In this document: piece by piece, positions 43,645 to 54,966 of the stretch
Numbering within the stretch: position 1 is the first letter of the stretch
How the letters are laid out: the number at the start of each line of letters is the position of its first letter
Origin: Siphonodentalium dalli
Taxonomy: Eukaryota; Mollusca; Scaphopoda; Gadilida; Siphonodentaliidae
Reading direction: 5' to 3'
DNA: 64,000 nucleotides
Assembly (NCBI GenBank): GCA_032622095.1
Contig: CP136062.1
Coordinates: 200,019,887-200,083,886, forward strand
Made by a program: the position numbers and the translations under genes
The notes under the pieces: generated by a model
Told to the model about the DNA's origin: nothing
What the model saw: the letters and a program-made list of their open reading frames with translations, nothing else
Database searches by the model: none

Positions 43645-44996
43645 TGGTTTGTTGAGGTTTGTAGTCGTTTCAGCCGACATGCCATAGCACATCGTTATCA
43701 GGTTTATTGAGGTTTGTAGTCGTTTCAGCAGGTATGCCATAGCACAACGTTGCCAGGTTTATTGAGGTTTGTAGTCGTTTCAGCCGACATGCCATAGCAC
43801 AACGTTGTCATGTTTATTGCGTTTGTAGTCGTTTAGCCAATAAGCCATAGCACAACGTTGTCATGTTTATTGAGGTTTGTATTCATTTCAGCCGATATGC
43901 TATAGCACAACGTTGTCATGTTTATTATGCCCCCGATCTCCGATGGAGATTTGGGGGTATATAGTGGAGCCCTCCGTCCGTCCGTCCGTCCGTCCGTCCG
44001 TCCGTCCGTCCGTCCGTCCTTCCGTCCGTCCGCCCGTCCTTCCGTCCGTCCGTACGAACGTTTCAACTCATAACTTTGGTTTCGCTAACTCAATTCAGTT
44101 GATCTTTGGTATGCTAATAGACCAGCCGGGGGGACAAGATTTCCCCATAACTGCGGTTTCGTCCGCCCATTTTTTCCAGAGTTACGCCCCTTTTTGGACT
44201 TAGAAAATTGTCGACCCGTACGGACGTTTCAACTCATAACTTTGGTTTCGCTAACTCAATTCAGTTGATCTTTGGTATGCTAATAGACCAGCCGGGGGGA
44301 CAAAATTTCCCCATAACTGCGGTTTCGTCCGCCAATTTTTTCCAGAGTTACGCCCCTTTTTGGACTTAGAAAATTCAGTTTTCTGTGGCATACGAACGTT
44401 TCAACTCATAACTTTGGTTTCGCTAATTCAATTCAGTTGATATTTGGTATGACAATAGACCAGCCGGGGGACAAGATTTCCCCATAGCCGTGGTTTCGTC
44501 TGCCCATTTTTTTCCAGAGTTACGCCCCTTTTTGGACTTAGAAAATTCAGGTTTTCTGCTACTTTTTTTGGTTTCCAGATGATAACTTGATTTTGGATTG
44601 TTTACTCATGAATAACATAACTTTACAAAGTGCCATTTAATAAGCTTTTGCACAAAAATAAGAAAAATCCTCTCTGATTGTAGTGTCGGGGGCGTTACCT
44701 CCGCCCAGCGGTGCACTTGTTGAGTTTGTAGTCGTTTCAGCCGATATGCCATAGCACATCGTTATCAGGTTTATTGAAGTTTGTAGTCGTTTCAGCAGGT
44801 ATGCCATAGCACAACGTTGTCATGTTTATTGAGGTTTGTAGTCGTTTCAGCAGATATGCCAAAGCACAACGTTGTCATGTTTATTGAGTTTGTAGTCGTT
44901 TTAGCAGATATGCCATAGCACATCGTTGTCAGGTTTATTGAGTTTGTAGTCGTTTTAGCAGATATGCCATAGCACAGCGTTGTCAGGTTTATTGGT
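43645..44996. repeat. 55-bp satellite array, split by an insertion
   Basis: About five units at 43645-43926 and five at 44719-44996, built on GGTTTGTAGTCGTTTCAGC and ATGCCATAGCACAACGTTGT. The two halves continue in phase across the inserted 43.9-kb element. Confidence 0.9.
43927..44718 (+). mobile_element. Complete pearl-like (Helitron-related?) element
   Basis: Starts ATGCCCCCGATCTCCGATGG with a terminal hairpin (ATCTCC-GAT-GGAGAT), followed by ~80 bp of (CCGT)n at 43972-44053. Then come three ~166-173-bp core repeats beginning at 44052, 44218 and 44391 (TACGAACGTTTCAACTC, TCATAACTTTGGTTTCG, GATTTCCCCATA). The 3' part has GTGTCGGGGGCG and GGTGCACTTG. A microsatellite beside ~160-bp core repeats is how I recall pearl elements of bivalves, later linked to Helitron-like transposition. 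Flanking satellite shows no target duplication beyond at most 2 bp. Confidence 0.75.
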
Positions 44997-45014
44997 GAAG
45001 AAAACACATGTACC

Positions 45015-45175
45015 ACCCAGATATTTCACTGAACAATCACTAGCAACAAACGAACCCGGGTTACTGACACACTTGCCAAGATACACGAACTCTCCCTTTG
45101 TGTGGATTACAAATCCGCGCCTATCGTACTGGAACCAGCTTCGACAGCGCTGGATATTTCTGTCCGCACGAACAT
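45015..45175 (-). mobile_element. Diverged SINE-like fragment
   Basis: GATACACGAACTC, GTGGATTACAAATCCGCGC and ACTGGAACCAGC match in order the reverse SINE fragment at 30390-30460. The B box is mutated. Confidence 0.4.
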
Positions 45176-45236
45176 TAGCCTTGTAACTCGGGTGTGAAAT
45201 ATCGGATTTCGTTATCCTTTTATACCGTGAAAACCC

Positions 45237-45505
45237 AGCCTGTTATCCATTTGACGACTGAAGCTTTCTGAATGTTTGCGAAAACGCTGTGCCAATGCAT
45301 TTTCTTATATAGGCGAGTCGCCCATAGGGCGCCTCGCGTATATAAGGGAATGCATTGGCCTAACAATATTTACCTTGTTTGTAAGCCAGTGCATTCTCTT
45401 ATGTATGCGAGGCTCCCTGTCAGAGACTCGCATATATAAGAGAATGCACTGGCACATAGTCTTTAATGCTGCACCAGCGCAGTTCCCGTCATGAAAGGGT
45501 TATTA
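45237..45505. mobile_element. Divergent twin-palindrome MITE, copy F
   Basis: Two palindromes homologous to the twin-palindrome family, 45291-45359 and about 45385-45453, separated by only ~25 bp. The outer parts differ: AATGTTTGCGAAAACGCTGTG at the left and CATGAAAGGGTTAT at the right. Paired substitutions relative to the main family: CGACC/GGTCG became CGCCC/GGGCG in palindrome 1, and GCCAATGC/GCATTGGC became GCCAGTGC/GCACTGGC in palindrome 2. Shares its left flank with copy H (55.8 kb). Confidence 0.75.
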
Positions 45506-45689
45506 CATGCTGAAAAAATCAGCAGACTTGAACACGTCTTTGTGTGGCATATAGGGTCAGTATAAAAATACTTAATGTACTTTATTCATATACTTTGATC
45601 TCCGGACCTGGACCGGGATGTAATCAAAACGAGCTCAGTGGAGCTGTGGAGCTTCTTGTATTCAGAGATCTATTTTGACCCAACATTTT

Positions 45690-45765
45690 CTCGTACAAAT
45701 AGGTTCCTATTGAACCTAAATATTAAAATAGGTTCTTATTGAACTTATTTGATTATAATGATAGT
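45690..45765 (+). repeat. Dispersed repeat R3, partial
   Basis: ACAAATAGGTTCCTATTGAA, CCTAAATATTAAAATAGGTTC and TGAACTTATTTGA match R3. Confidence 0.5.
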
Positions 45766-45980
45766 ATGACGTCAAAATAAGCAGCGAGTCAACAAAATAG
45801 AAACCTCCGTAAACAATAACGTAAAATGTTGAAAACATACAAGACGTGAAAAAACCTCTCACCTGATATTCGCTAGATGGGAAGGATTTCCTATGTGTGA
45901 TATTCAGGAGGATAGTTGCAAAATTATTGAAGCTCACTGAACATCGTTATAGGGATTTAATGATAAAGAGGCAATTCAAT

Positions 45981-46381
45981 TTAACCCTTTACCCAACAGA
46001 AGGGCCCTGTACCAATGCATTTTCTTATATATGCGAGTCGACCATAGGTCGCCTCGCATATATAAGAGAATGCATTGGCTTAACACATTAAAAATTATAA
46101 AATTGTTAAAGAATGTAAGAACAAATGGTAAAAAGTGTTAAAAAAAGATTTTTTTTTATGCCAATGCATTCTCTTATATATGCGAGGCGACCTATGGTCG
46201 ACTCGCATATATAAGAGAATGCATTGGCACAGGGCATAACTGTAACTATCACAATGTGGTCAAGGAGCCGGTTCCAATGATATCCATATTTGTATGGTTC
46301 TATTGAGACAGACCGAAGATATTTTAGGCTGTTGAAGCTTTATTTGGCCGGTTTTGGCCGGTTTGTTGGGTAAAGGGTTAA
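45981..46381 (+). mobile_element. Twin-palindrome TTAA MITE, copy G
   Basis: Complete, with TTAA at 45981-45984 and 46378-46381, both termini, and both palindromes (46011-46079 with a TTTTC change; about 46160-46228 intact). Short spacer type. Confidence 0.9.
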
Positions 46382-46669
46382 CAGAGGAGAAACTAAAATC
46401 GATGGAAATAACAAAGTGTATTTCAGCAGAGAATGTTCAAGAAAAGACCTTAATGACTCGTACAATCTTAGGATAGAACTAAGAAAACAAAGAGAAAAAT
46501 CTCAAAACAAAAACTACCGCATCCATAATATGGAAATAGTAGAACAATGGATGGACTTTACATTGACTTGTGAACTAAAAACCAAGAACTGATTGTGATG
46601 TTTAAAATGTCAGTTTTCCGTTATGGAAATATACGGGAACAAAGAGCCGCATGGTTCGTTACTGAATAC

Positions 46670-46710
<41 letters not shown>
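46670..46710 (+). repeat. (GATT)n microsatellite
   Basis: About ten GATT units directly abutting an R3 copy. It is the complement of the (AATC)n tail of the SINE 500 bp away, so it may mark a SINE remnant in the opposite orientation. Confidence 0.85.
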
Positions 46711-46711
<1 letters not shown>

Positions 46712-46920
46712 AATATAAGCCCATAGTGAACGTACACCCGTTATTTCTTTGAATGATGCGGGCCTCAGTGAAAACTCATCGGTAATAGGTATCGCGGTAA
46801 ATAGTCTTGTATAAAAGCTATTGCTCAAATCGTGCCATATTGGACTTATTCGTTTTGAAATACGTTCATATTGAACATAATTCGATCCACAAATAGGCTT
46901 ACGTTGCGCTCATGATCCAG
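46712..46920 (-). repeat. Dispersed repeat R3 copy holding the SINE
   Basis: AAGCCCATAGTGAAC, CCCGTTATTTCTTTGAATGA, TTGCTCAAATCGTGCCATATT, and TTCATATTGAACATAATTCG match 32590-32830. The SINE is inserted at its end. Confidence 0.5.
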
Positions 46921-47248
46921 GCGGGGCCTCGGTGGCTCAATCGGTTAGGGGTACAACTCCAAGCCGTTTCGCCTTCCAGCGCTAGCGATAAGGGTTCAAA
47001 TCCACATGTTTCCATCGTGGACTTTGTAACTCGAAATCGTTATCTGGGAAAGTTGTCAGTTACTTGCCGATGGCCGGTGGTTTGCCGCACATGGTCGACG
47101 AGTTTATCAGCCATTGAAATCACTGTTAGATTAGCCGTAAGTGTGCGGATTTCCTCCACCATTAAAACTGGCAATGTCGTGATATGGCCTTATTGGCTAA
47201 AGCGACATAAAACCCCAATCAATCAATCAATCAATCTCATGATCCAGG
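46909..47248 (+). mobile_element. Full-length tRNA-derived SINE
   Basis: SINE 46922-47235, flanked by the exact 13-bp duplication CTCATGATCCAGG (46909-46921, 47236-47248). The head has an A box TGGCTCAATCGG (46933) and a consensus B box GGTTCAAATCC (46993), the pol III promoter of tRNA-type SINEs. The body carries GGCCTTATTGGCTAAAGCG and ends ATAAAACCCC with an (AATC)4 tail. The spacing between boxes is like a tRNA head with small drift. It may belong to a mollusc-wide SINE family such as RUDI/V-SINE, but I cannot verify that. The intact duplication implies recent insertion. Confidence 0.9.
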
Positions 47249-50179
47249 AGAACATACTGTTTGATCACCGGAACGTGAACAAGTTACTGTGTCGAAATGG
47301 AGGTCTGAATACTATGAGGCACCTTTTAGTTAAACAATAGACAACAAGGAGCAGCTTGTAATTTAAACTGGAATATACGAAGAGGTTTTTATCATGTATA
47401 TAATCGAAATACGGGACTCCTAGCTATGATTCTTTTCGGTTGATGCTCGGAAAAGATCCCGAATTTTAAAGTAAAAAATAGTTCAGGCTTACAGCGAGAA
47501 CAATGTTGTATTGTCCTGATGAAATTACAGGAAAATTTAAAGAGCTATTAGATGCACAGCTTTGTGATAGCAGATACCAATCTGATGAGTGATCACACAC
47601 GTCTGTTAACACACTTTAAATCTATAACCGGCCAAAGTCATGGTGACTTATAGCTGAGAACAATTATATTATGGTATGTTATGTAAATCAGATGCCTATT
47701 CAATGTCTTATTTTTATTTATTTCAGGCCGTCCATTGAAACGTTGTAGTTTTTACAGGCTATCAAACCGTTCTGGTGTTCAGAGTAATAACAACATATAT
47801 GTTGTACCATTACCGCGATCTCGAATCCTTTTCTGTGTGACAGATCTGCTTGCACTCATCGAGTGCTACCTTTGAGAAAAAAAAACTGTTTTTCCACAGG
47901 TAGACATACGAGTATGAGTTGTGCCAAATGAGTGATAAATAGTTGTAGGTGCCAATGTTGGCACCATCCGATATTAGTTCAGTTCAACTCCATATATATG
48001 ACAATATCGAATCTCGCCTGTTTCAATATATAGGGTGAAGCAATAGTGTGACGCGTTGAAGGTAAAGGGCTATATAACAAATGCAACACAAGTCGGTGAG
48101 ACTGGAATAAGATAAGTCTTGATATGTAAAATTTTAATGTCATGCCCACAATCTCAAGTAGTCATCGTGTATGAACTGAGCATATTGTGAGTGGTTATGT
48201 GGATGTGGCAAGATATAAAACAGCGTGCACGCGATTTAGTTTCTTTCACACTATATACTTTTGGTTGTGACTATGCACCTCCACCACAATTAGCGCAGCG
48301 TAATGCAATCACTGTGCGCATACGCATTTAGTTGCATGACCAATTATCCAAAATGCCACGTCGGTTAGTGTTGGGGCCCATACGGCGGCACACTAAATTG
48401 AACAACTCAAAAAATCTAACATGATGTGATCATACTGTTCGTCTTTAATTTAGAGATGTATCATTTAAACACGTACTAGTCAAATAATGAATCAATGTGA
48501 CACATAGTTATAACAGTTATCCTTCGGGCGTTCTGATATATGGCAACTCACGAAAAGAACGTGCTGGGGGTTATGAGGTGCACTTTTCGTTGCCCTGCAT
48601 TTGAATTGACATGTGACATACGCAGAGAAACTAATGCAAAGCAATCGAAAACTACGTTAATCTTTTCGATGTCATCCGACCGATCTTCGTATAATGGATC
48701 GTTCGATTCCGATGGGGTATTGTGCAATTGATATGCTCAAGCTAACTGCATGGGACGTGACTCTGTAGGTTCGGTCCGGTGGACAATTTTCTTGGTCAGC
48801 GTGAACCGTCCTGCAACGGCGATGCAGGTTTTGTTATTGATACGCCCGGGTTGGTGTTCCACGCATTGCACTAAGGGGATGGTAAGCTGGGCAACCTTGC
48901 CAGTCATTTACGGCTTTTTTGTTATTTAGATCGGTGTGTGATGCCACCAATTTAAAATTGACCCCCTCCCCCATTTGGTTTCAGTCTGGTTTCAGTCTCG
49001 CTCGAATTCTTGCCAGCAAAATACTGATGCCAACCATGCACCCAGTAGAATACAATTTATACTGGAATGGGGATCCTTGATTACATATTTAAGAGAGTGT
49101 TTTGTTTTGATGAAGACAAATTATATGACGCTCAAACAGTAAGAGTACATGCAACTTCAAAAGTTTCTGGTATAACTCATCGACTTAATCTGAACCAGAG
49201 TTATTTCTTACAATTGAACGTCAGTATTGGTCTAGTTTACTCAATTATTTCGATGTAATGAGATAACTCATTTGTGAAACAATTATATCCTGGGAACTAA
49301 TACCTGTCAGTCACGCATTCAGTTGCAGACAATCTTCATTTTCATTATTGTCGTTGGTCAGTCGATTGAAGTAATCAAGACTGACATCTTTCCAAACACA
49401 TGTGTGGTGCTGCTGTCCGGAAACTACTAAGCATGTCTATGCCTTCTGTAATAATGACTGACATCGAGTATATAAGTTTACCGACGTATAACCTTAATGA
49501 TAAATTAAGCGACAGCCAAGTTAATTGACAGCTGATGATTACATTTTAAAAGGGATCCTTTTGATTTGTGTGTGTCATTTTGTTTAATCTGAGATTAAGT
49601 TAGTGAAATGACACACATTTTGAATTTGAACCAAAACTCACAACGCTCGATGCATTCTTTGGGGATACTAATCCGACTTCAGTATTTCTATCTATCTAAC
49701 TACTTTCAAATCATAATCACTGTGTTGGCATTCATTGCTCTATTGAAGAGCTTATCTGCGCCTACTCCATTTATCTACCGATCGGCATTGCTTCGTAATG
49801 GCCATGCGGGTATATTCATGACGCCAATGTGTCTGGGTATTGCAGAACGCAGTTCGTGTATATGGGCTTGCGGGGTATCGCGATAACGGAGAAGCATGAC
49901 CCTGCGCAGAATCAAGATTTTATTTATAATATCTCGGAACCATAAGACATATGAGAGATTAAGAGAAAAAGACACGGAGATAAAATAATATATATAAAAT
50001 ACAAGTATCGATGCATATGAGAATATATATAAAATACAAGTATCGATGCATATGAGGAGACCCCTCTATCGATTTGTATAGCATGACATTCGGTGTTCTG
50101 ATTGCTGTCCCCCTTCGCTAAAGAAATGTTTCCACGTCTGCAGATTAATTTCCGGTTGTTTTAGTCAATGCTGACTAAA
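47249..50179. other. No gene seen
   Basis: AT-rich, short frames only. A ~33-bp direct repeat (AATATATATAAAATACAAGT...CATATGAG, twice) lies at about 49986-50056. No exon-like block. Confidence 0.45.
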
Positions 50180-51470
50180 TCCGCCATAAAACTGAATAAC
50201 GGGTATATGTCCACTATGGGCTTATTTTAGTAAGCAATTATTTCATGTGTCTTTTGGGAACTGTCAAAATTGTTGTCCCGAGGTATCAGGAATGACTATC
50301 GAACTGTTGCCCAAGGCCGAAGGCCTTGGGCAACAGTTCGATAGTCATTCCTGATACCTAGGGACAACAATTTTGCCAGTTCCCAAAAGACACATGAAAT
50401 AATTGCTTTGTTACCCAATACATTTACTTGTATATAATCAGGTCATTGCTAATTAATCACAATAATTGTGTTGTTTTTCGAGCGTGACAGTGACAATGCG
50501 GAAATCCGGTATAATTAAAAAACGAAACCGGAAATTTCCGGAAATAGCCGAAACGTCACGGAAATTGCAAACCATGTAACAGTTCGTTCGGGCCAGTCAA
50601 CAGTTTGCTCGGAGCCAGTCAACAGTTCGCTCGGGTCGGGCAACCGTTTACTCGTGACGTCACGAAAGCTGACCGTGATTGCAAACCGGGAAACAGTTCA
50701 TTCAGGGCGGGCAACAGTTCGTTGTGGCGTTACGAACGCGAATTTGGGGTTAACCAGTAAGCAATTATTTCATGTGTCTTTTGGGAACAGTCAAAATTGT
50801 TGTCCCGAGGTATCAGGAATGACTATCGAACTGTTGCCCAAGGCCGAAGGCCGAGGGCAACAGTTCGATAGTCATTCCTGATACCGAGGGACAACAATTT
50901 TGCCTGTTCCCAAAAGACACATGAAATAATTGCTTTGTTACCCAATACATTTACTTGTATATAATCAGGTCATTGCTAATTAATCACACTCTTTAATAGT
51001 GTTATTTCGAATTATGAGAACTAACTGGAATATACCGCCATGTATCTGAATGCAAAAAGGAAATAGCCGAAACGTAACGGAAATTGCACCCATGTAACAG
51101 TTCGTTCGGGCCAGTCAACAGTTCGCTCGGAGCCAGTCAACAGTTCGCTCGGGTCGGGCAACAGTTCACTCGTGACGTCACGAAAGCTGACCGTGATTGC
51201 AAACCGGGCAACAGTTAATTCAGGGCGGGCAACAGTTCGTTGTGGCGTTACGAACGCGAATTAGGGGTTAACCAGTTAATTCTAAATCCCAATGATTTAC
51301 GAAATAAAACTCTACTATTGGGTAACAATTAATTCTAAATCCCAATGATTTACGAAGTAAAACTCTACTATTGGGTAACAAAATCAAATAAGTCCCAACA
51401 TGAACATATGTGAATATTTAGGTCCAATATGAACCTATTTGTCCGAGGATATATTGCATATGCACCTCGG
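50180..51470 (+). repeat. R3 copy split by a palindromic insertion
   Basis: The left part 50188-50227 (GAATAACGGGTATATGTCC ... GGGCTTATTTT) and the right part 51384-51470 (AATCAAATAAGTCC ... AATATTTAGGTCC, AACCTATTTGTCC) join to make a normal R3 repeat. The intervening ~1.15 kb is therefore an insertion. Confidence 0.65.
50228..51383. mobile_element. Tandemly duplicated palindromic element
   Basis: A 527-bp unit occurs almost twice. Each starts with a 177-bp palindrome (50232-50408; 50759-50935) whose arms run AAGCAATTATTTCATGTGTC ... CGAACTGTTGCCCAAGGCC around GAA. The unit continues with TTGTTACCCAATACATT and then CAACAGTTCGCTCGG-type short repeats, ending GGGGTTAACCAG. After unit 2 come two ~53-bp copies of TTAATTCTAAATCCCAATG ... 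TATTGGGTAACAA. No coding sequence. Class unknown. Confidence 0.75.
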
Positions 51471-52374
51471 TCATCGGGAAGGTGTGGTCTTATTTCCAAT
51501 AAGACGCCCTAAGTTTTCACTACAGGCGATAGTGGTGGGAATTTACCCTGCTGTCGGTTTCTACGCACATCGGGCGCAGTGAACCGAACTGCAATCCGAA
51601 AAGACATTAACGCGGCGGCGAATAATCCCAAAGTGGGAATGTAAACCTCGGAGAACTAGCATTATTAATTCATCCATTGATCAAGCGTCTACCGACACTA
51701 GCAATCGGTGACCATCTGTCTGTGTCGGGTTCACATTTCGAAGATCGCTATCGACACGGACTCCTGTCAGATTATGTAGACCAATCACGATGGGAGTAAT
51801 ATAAAAGACATTCGGTCAATCTAACTACTTTCGGCTCGACGGATACAACAAATACTTTTGTACTCATGACCCCATCATCAGACAACTTTTTACGTTACGA
51901 GACCACTTGCACGTTCGAGCCAGACAACGTCAGTGTTATAGTACAGTAGTGTATTAATGTCAATAGAACCCACAATGTCCAAACTTAAGCACTTATATAT
52001 GCGCCATGAGATTTGATACCGCTTGGTGGATACCACAAATTACTATTGTATACTCCTAGCCACATCAGTAGACAAAGTGACGTTACAGGACTGTCTGCAA
52101 ATTCGCACTAGACGGTTTGAGCGTTATAGAGACAGTGATTTATAGGGTGTGTCACCCCCTCCCCCCCCCCCCCCAATAGGGAACAACGATTTCCAATTGG
52201 ACACCATATTATTCATTTCCCCACGACAATTTTCCACTCAACTTGTAACATACGAAAATGGTTTCCAATCGACGTTGAGACACCCAAATGTGAAGACAGA
52301 GTTGACTGTCGGGTGGGTGGATACGTCGTCTCTCACGCAGCGGAAGCGTCAACCCACAACTATTTTTTTGTCTT
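51471..52374. other. No gene seen
   Basis: A weak ~160-bp direct similarity between about 51865-51945 and 52060-52140 (ACATCAG(C/T)AGACAA..., CGTTATA..ACAG). C16 run near 52155. No exon. Confidence 0.35.
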
Positions 52375-52560
52375 ACTTAAAGATACGGTAATATTTGGCG
52401 ATGGGTATTGCTGTTAAAATATTCACACCATTAAAACCGCCATATTCAGAAGAAAAAAAAAAAATAGACATAGTGTTCTTACACCAATCACAAATATCGT
52501 GTAAATGGTATGTTATTGTAGTTCGTACGCTGTGTTATGTGAACAAACAATACACAAAGA
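52375..52560 (+). repeat. Dispersed repeat R2, second copy
   Basis: TACGGTAATATTTGGCGATGG, AAAATATTCACACC, AAAACCGCCATA and ATAGACATAGTG parallel 18165-18340. Confidence 0.55.
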
Positions 52561-54047
52561 GTGAGGGATAAGCAAAACACTCAACACCGGGGAGACCCCC
52601 ACTGTGGAAACTTTGGTTAAAACTGCCACCATGACGATCACTCTCGCTAAGTGGGATGGATATATGTCGCATGTACCTGCACGTTTTACGTCGAATGCGC
52701 TACACATGATCATATATGTATTATTCATGGGATAAATACTGTTTCAACTAATCAGGGTGCCACATTAGAGGAGTATTATCAGCTGAATTTAATACTCTCC
52801 CGTAGTAAAATGTCGTACCTGACAATAGGACTTAGTATTTAGTTCCTTTGTCCATCCATTTGCAGAGTTTACCTATCTGTCGACATCGTACTTTTCCTCT
52901 CTGAATGTTATTGGTGACGGGAGATTATAAAATCAATTGCAATGCTCGATATACAATGGCGGTATATCGGCAGATGCACTAGGCATCCCCCAATTCATAG
53001 GTGAATTCCACGAAATGATTATGTGGGATTTTCAAAAAACTGTCATCATGTCGCGGATGTATAAATTTACTATATCTGCTGGTTACATCGCATCTTCCCA
53101 GCCAAAATATAAACTTCAATTCAGTGATAAGGGTTATTGTTATCCTCCTCCCTATTTTCCACCCTTCTGATTGGCCCATGTCCTGTCATGTGCCGGGCGA
53201 CAAATCACACTGTCGCCCGCTGAGCCGGGAGACATTGTTTTTGTCGCCCGCCTGATGTTATATTGCAAGAATATCTCCAAACACACACTGCAGTTACTCA
53301 TCTATTTCACATCACTATACGTACTAAAAATCATAGATCTTATATACCCCACGGATTCGCAATACACGCCAGTTGTGGTGTTTGCTAATTTGCATATATT
53401 TAGTGAACACTAATATTCGAACTTTTAAGTTGATATTTTTTATCGGACAAGCGTTATTATTTACTTTTTACATCGAAACATCTCGGCGAATCAATTTGTT
53501 CATGTCGACATTATGATGCAAGATTGAAAGAGAGGATCCCTTGATGTTGGTTGGTTATAAATGTTTGCTGGTAGACAACGTAATGCATACGTTTGTCGCG
53601 AATGAATGGTATTGTACGCTTATCCTCCGCGATGTCTGCAATGTGATCATAGAAGTATTTTATGTGAGGATCGCCATGAGCACTGACACATATGAATGTA
53701 CATTAATGAAATTGACAACTTCCCAATAGTTTTTGGAGAAGACCGTTATGAAATGAACATCGCAGGTAAATTGCTCGCACAAGACGACATGGAATATGCC
53801 ACATTGCAGAAGACGAGAACATACCTATATGGCTTATTGGTTTACATTGCATGGACCGATATTGACGATTTAACCACCAAATTGATCGTAAATAAACGCG
53901 GATTATCGTTTATAGAACAGAAATGCTATGGGACGATAAGTTTTACTGACAATATACATAATCGGGAAAGAAAGCACTCGTGACTCAGTACAACATCGTG
54001 CGTGTGGATGGCAAGGATTTTATTCTGTGGTATAATCGGATAACAAA
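52561..54047. other. No gene seen; GGGCGACA remnants
   Basis: CCGGGCGACAAATCACACTG, CGCCCGCTGAGCCGGGAGACA and TTTTTGTCGCCCGCC at 53190-53252 resemble the arms of the 54.1-kb palindrome, so a decayed copy is likely. The block CATGGGATAAATACTG ... ACTAATCAGGG(T/A)GCCACATT at 52728-52768 recurs at 55343-55382. Confidence 0.45.
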
Positions 54048-54198
54048 ACAGTTGTTGCCCTTCTTCTCGGGAGACATTGAGATTTGTCACCCGCTCGAGA
54101 ACGGAATGTCTCCCTCGGAGCTTCGCTCATCGGGAGACATTCCGTTCTCGAGCGGGTGACAAATCTCAATGTCTCCCTCGACAACGGGCGACAACTGT
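54048..54198. mobile_element. 151-bp palindromic element
   Basis: ACAGTTGTTGCCC ... GGGAGACATTGAGATTTGTC, ACCCGCTCGAGAACGG, AATGTCTCCC, then the mirror arm to GGGCGACAACTGT. The central ~100 bp pair almost perfectly. No target duplication identified. Confidence 0.7.
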
Positions 54199-54287
54199 AT
54201 ATTGTCCAAAATGAATATAATAGTCCACAAAGATGACCATAACTGTTCCTGTTGTAGCGCCACTACAAAGCAGCCAGATGGATAGTT

Positions 54288-54444
54288 AAGGATTAACTGT
54301 CACGTGGACTGTTTTTATGGAGATGTAACCGTGAGGTAAGTGGTCATAACTTGTGTAAAACCCGAAGTGTTTTACATACAAGTTATGACCACTTACCTTA
54401 CGGTTACATCTCCATAAAAACAGTCCACATGACAGTTAATCCTT
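54288..54444. mobile_element. 157-bp palindromic element
   Basis: AAGGATTAACTGTCACGTGG ... ATGGAGATGTAACCGTGAGG ... GGTCATAACTTGTG, a short CCGAAG centre, then the mirror arm to CAGTTAATCCTT. Only a few mismatches. A lone left arm lies downstream at 54902-54966. Confidence 0.75.
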
Positions 54445-54901
54445 ATATTTATATACACTTAGCGAAAAAGCCACTTTTGTAAATGTATTTAAATCGAAAT
54501 GTGTATCGTGACAAAACCAGCCCAAATTATCCCATAGCACCCGATCAGAAACCAGCTGAGAAGTTATTTTTGTACCATTTGTCACGTGACTGGTCGGAAT
54601 TTCCCATTTGTCACGTGACGTGTTTTTGAAAGCCGGTCAAATTCTCTCACCTGCACTTTCGTCAAAATTCATTTTATTTTATGTTTTATTTACAAAATAC
54701 AATTGGCAACAATGTTCGAACAATAACAGTATACAATGAGATGTGCAACATTATTCTGGAACATAAAAGCGGATACATTTCACGCCGATTTACTGTTCAA
54801 TTTTATTGGATTCGGAAACAAAAATAATTTCAGTGTTCACTGACAAGTTTGCACAAGCGGAAAATTAACCTACATCTACAAATGAAAACAACTATTTAAG
54901 G

Positions 54902-54966
54902 GGATTAACTGTCATGTGGACTGTTTTTATGGAGATGTAACCGTGAGGTAAGTGGTCATAGCTTGT
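54902..54966 (+). repeat. Solo arm of the 54.3-kb palindrome
   Basis: GGATTAACTGTCATGTGGAC, then TTTTTATGGAGATGTAACCG and TGAGGTAAGTGGTCATA: one arm, same orientation as the left arm at 54288, with no partner nearby. Confidence 0.75.

Noticed and set aside
46922-47003. Functional tRNA gene
   Set aside because: The A and B boxes are present but no cloverleaf with anticodon and acceptor stem can be formed. Flanking duplication and tail show a SINE.
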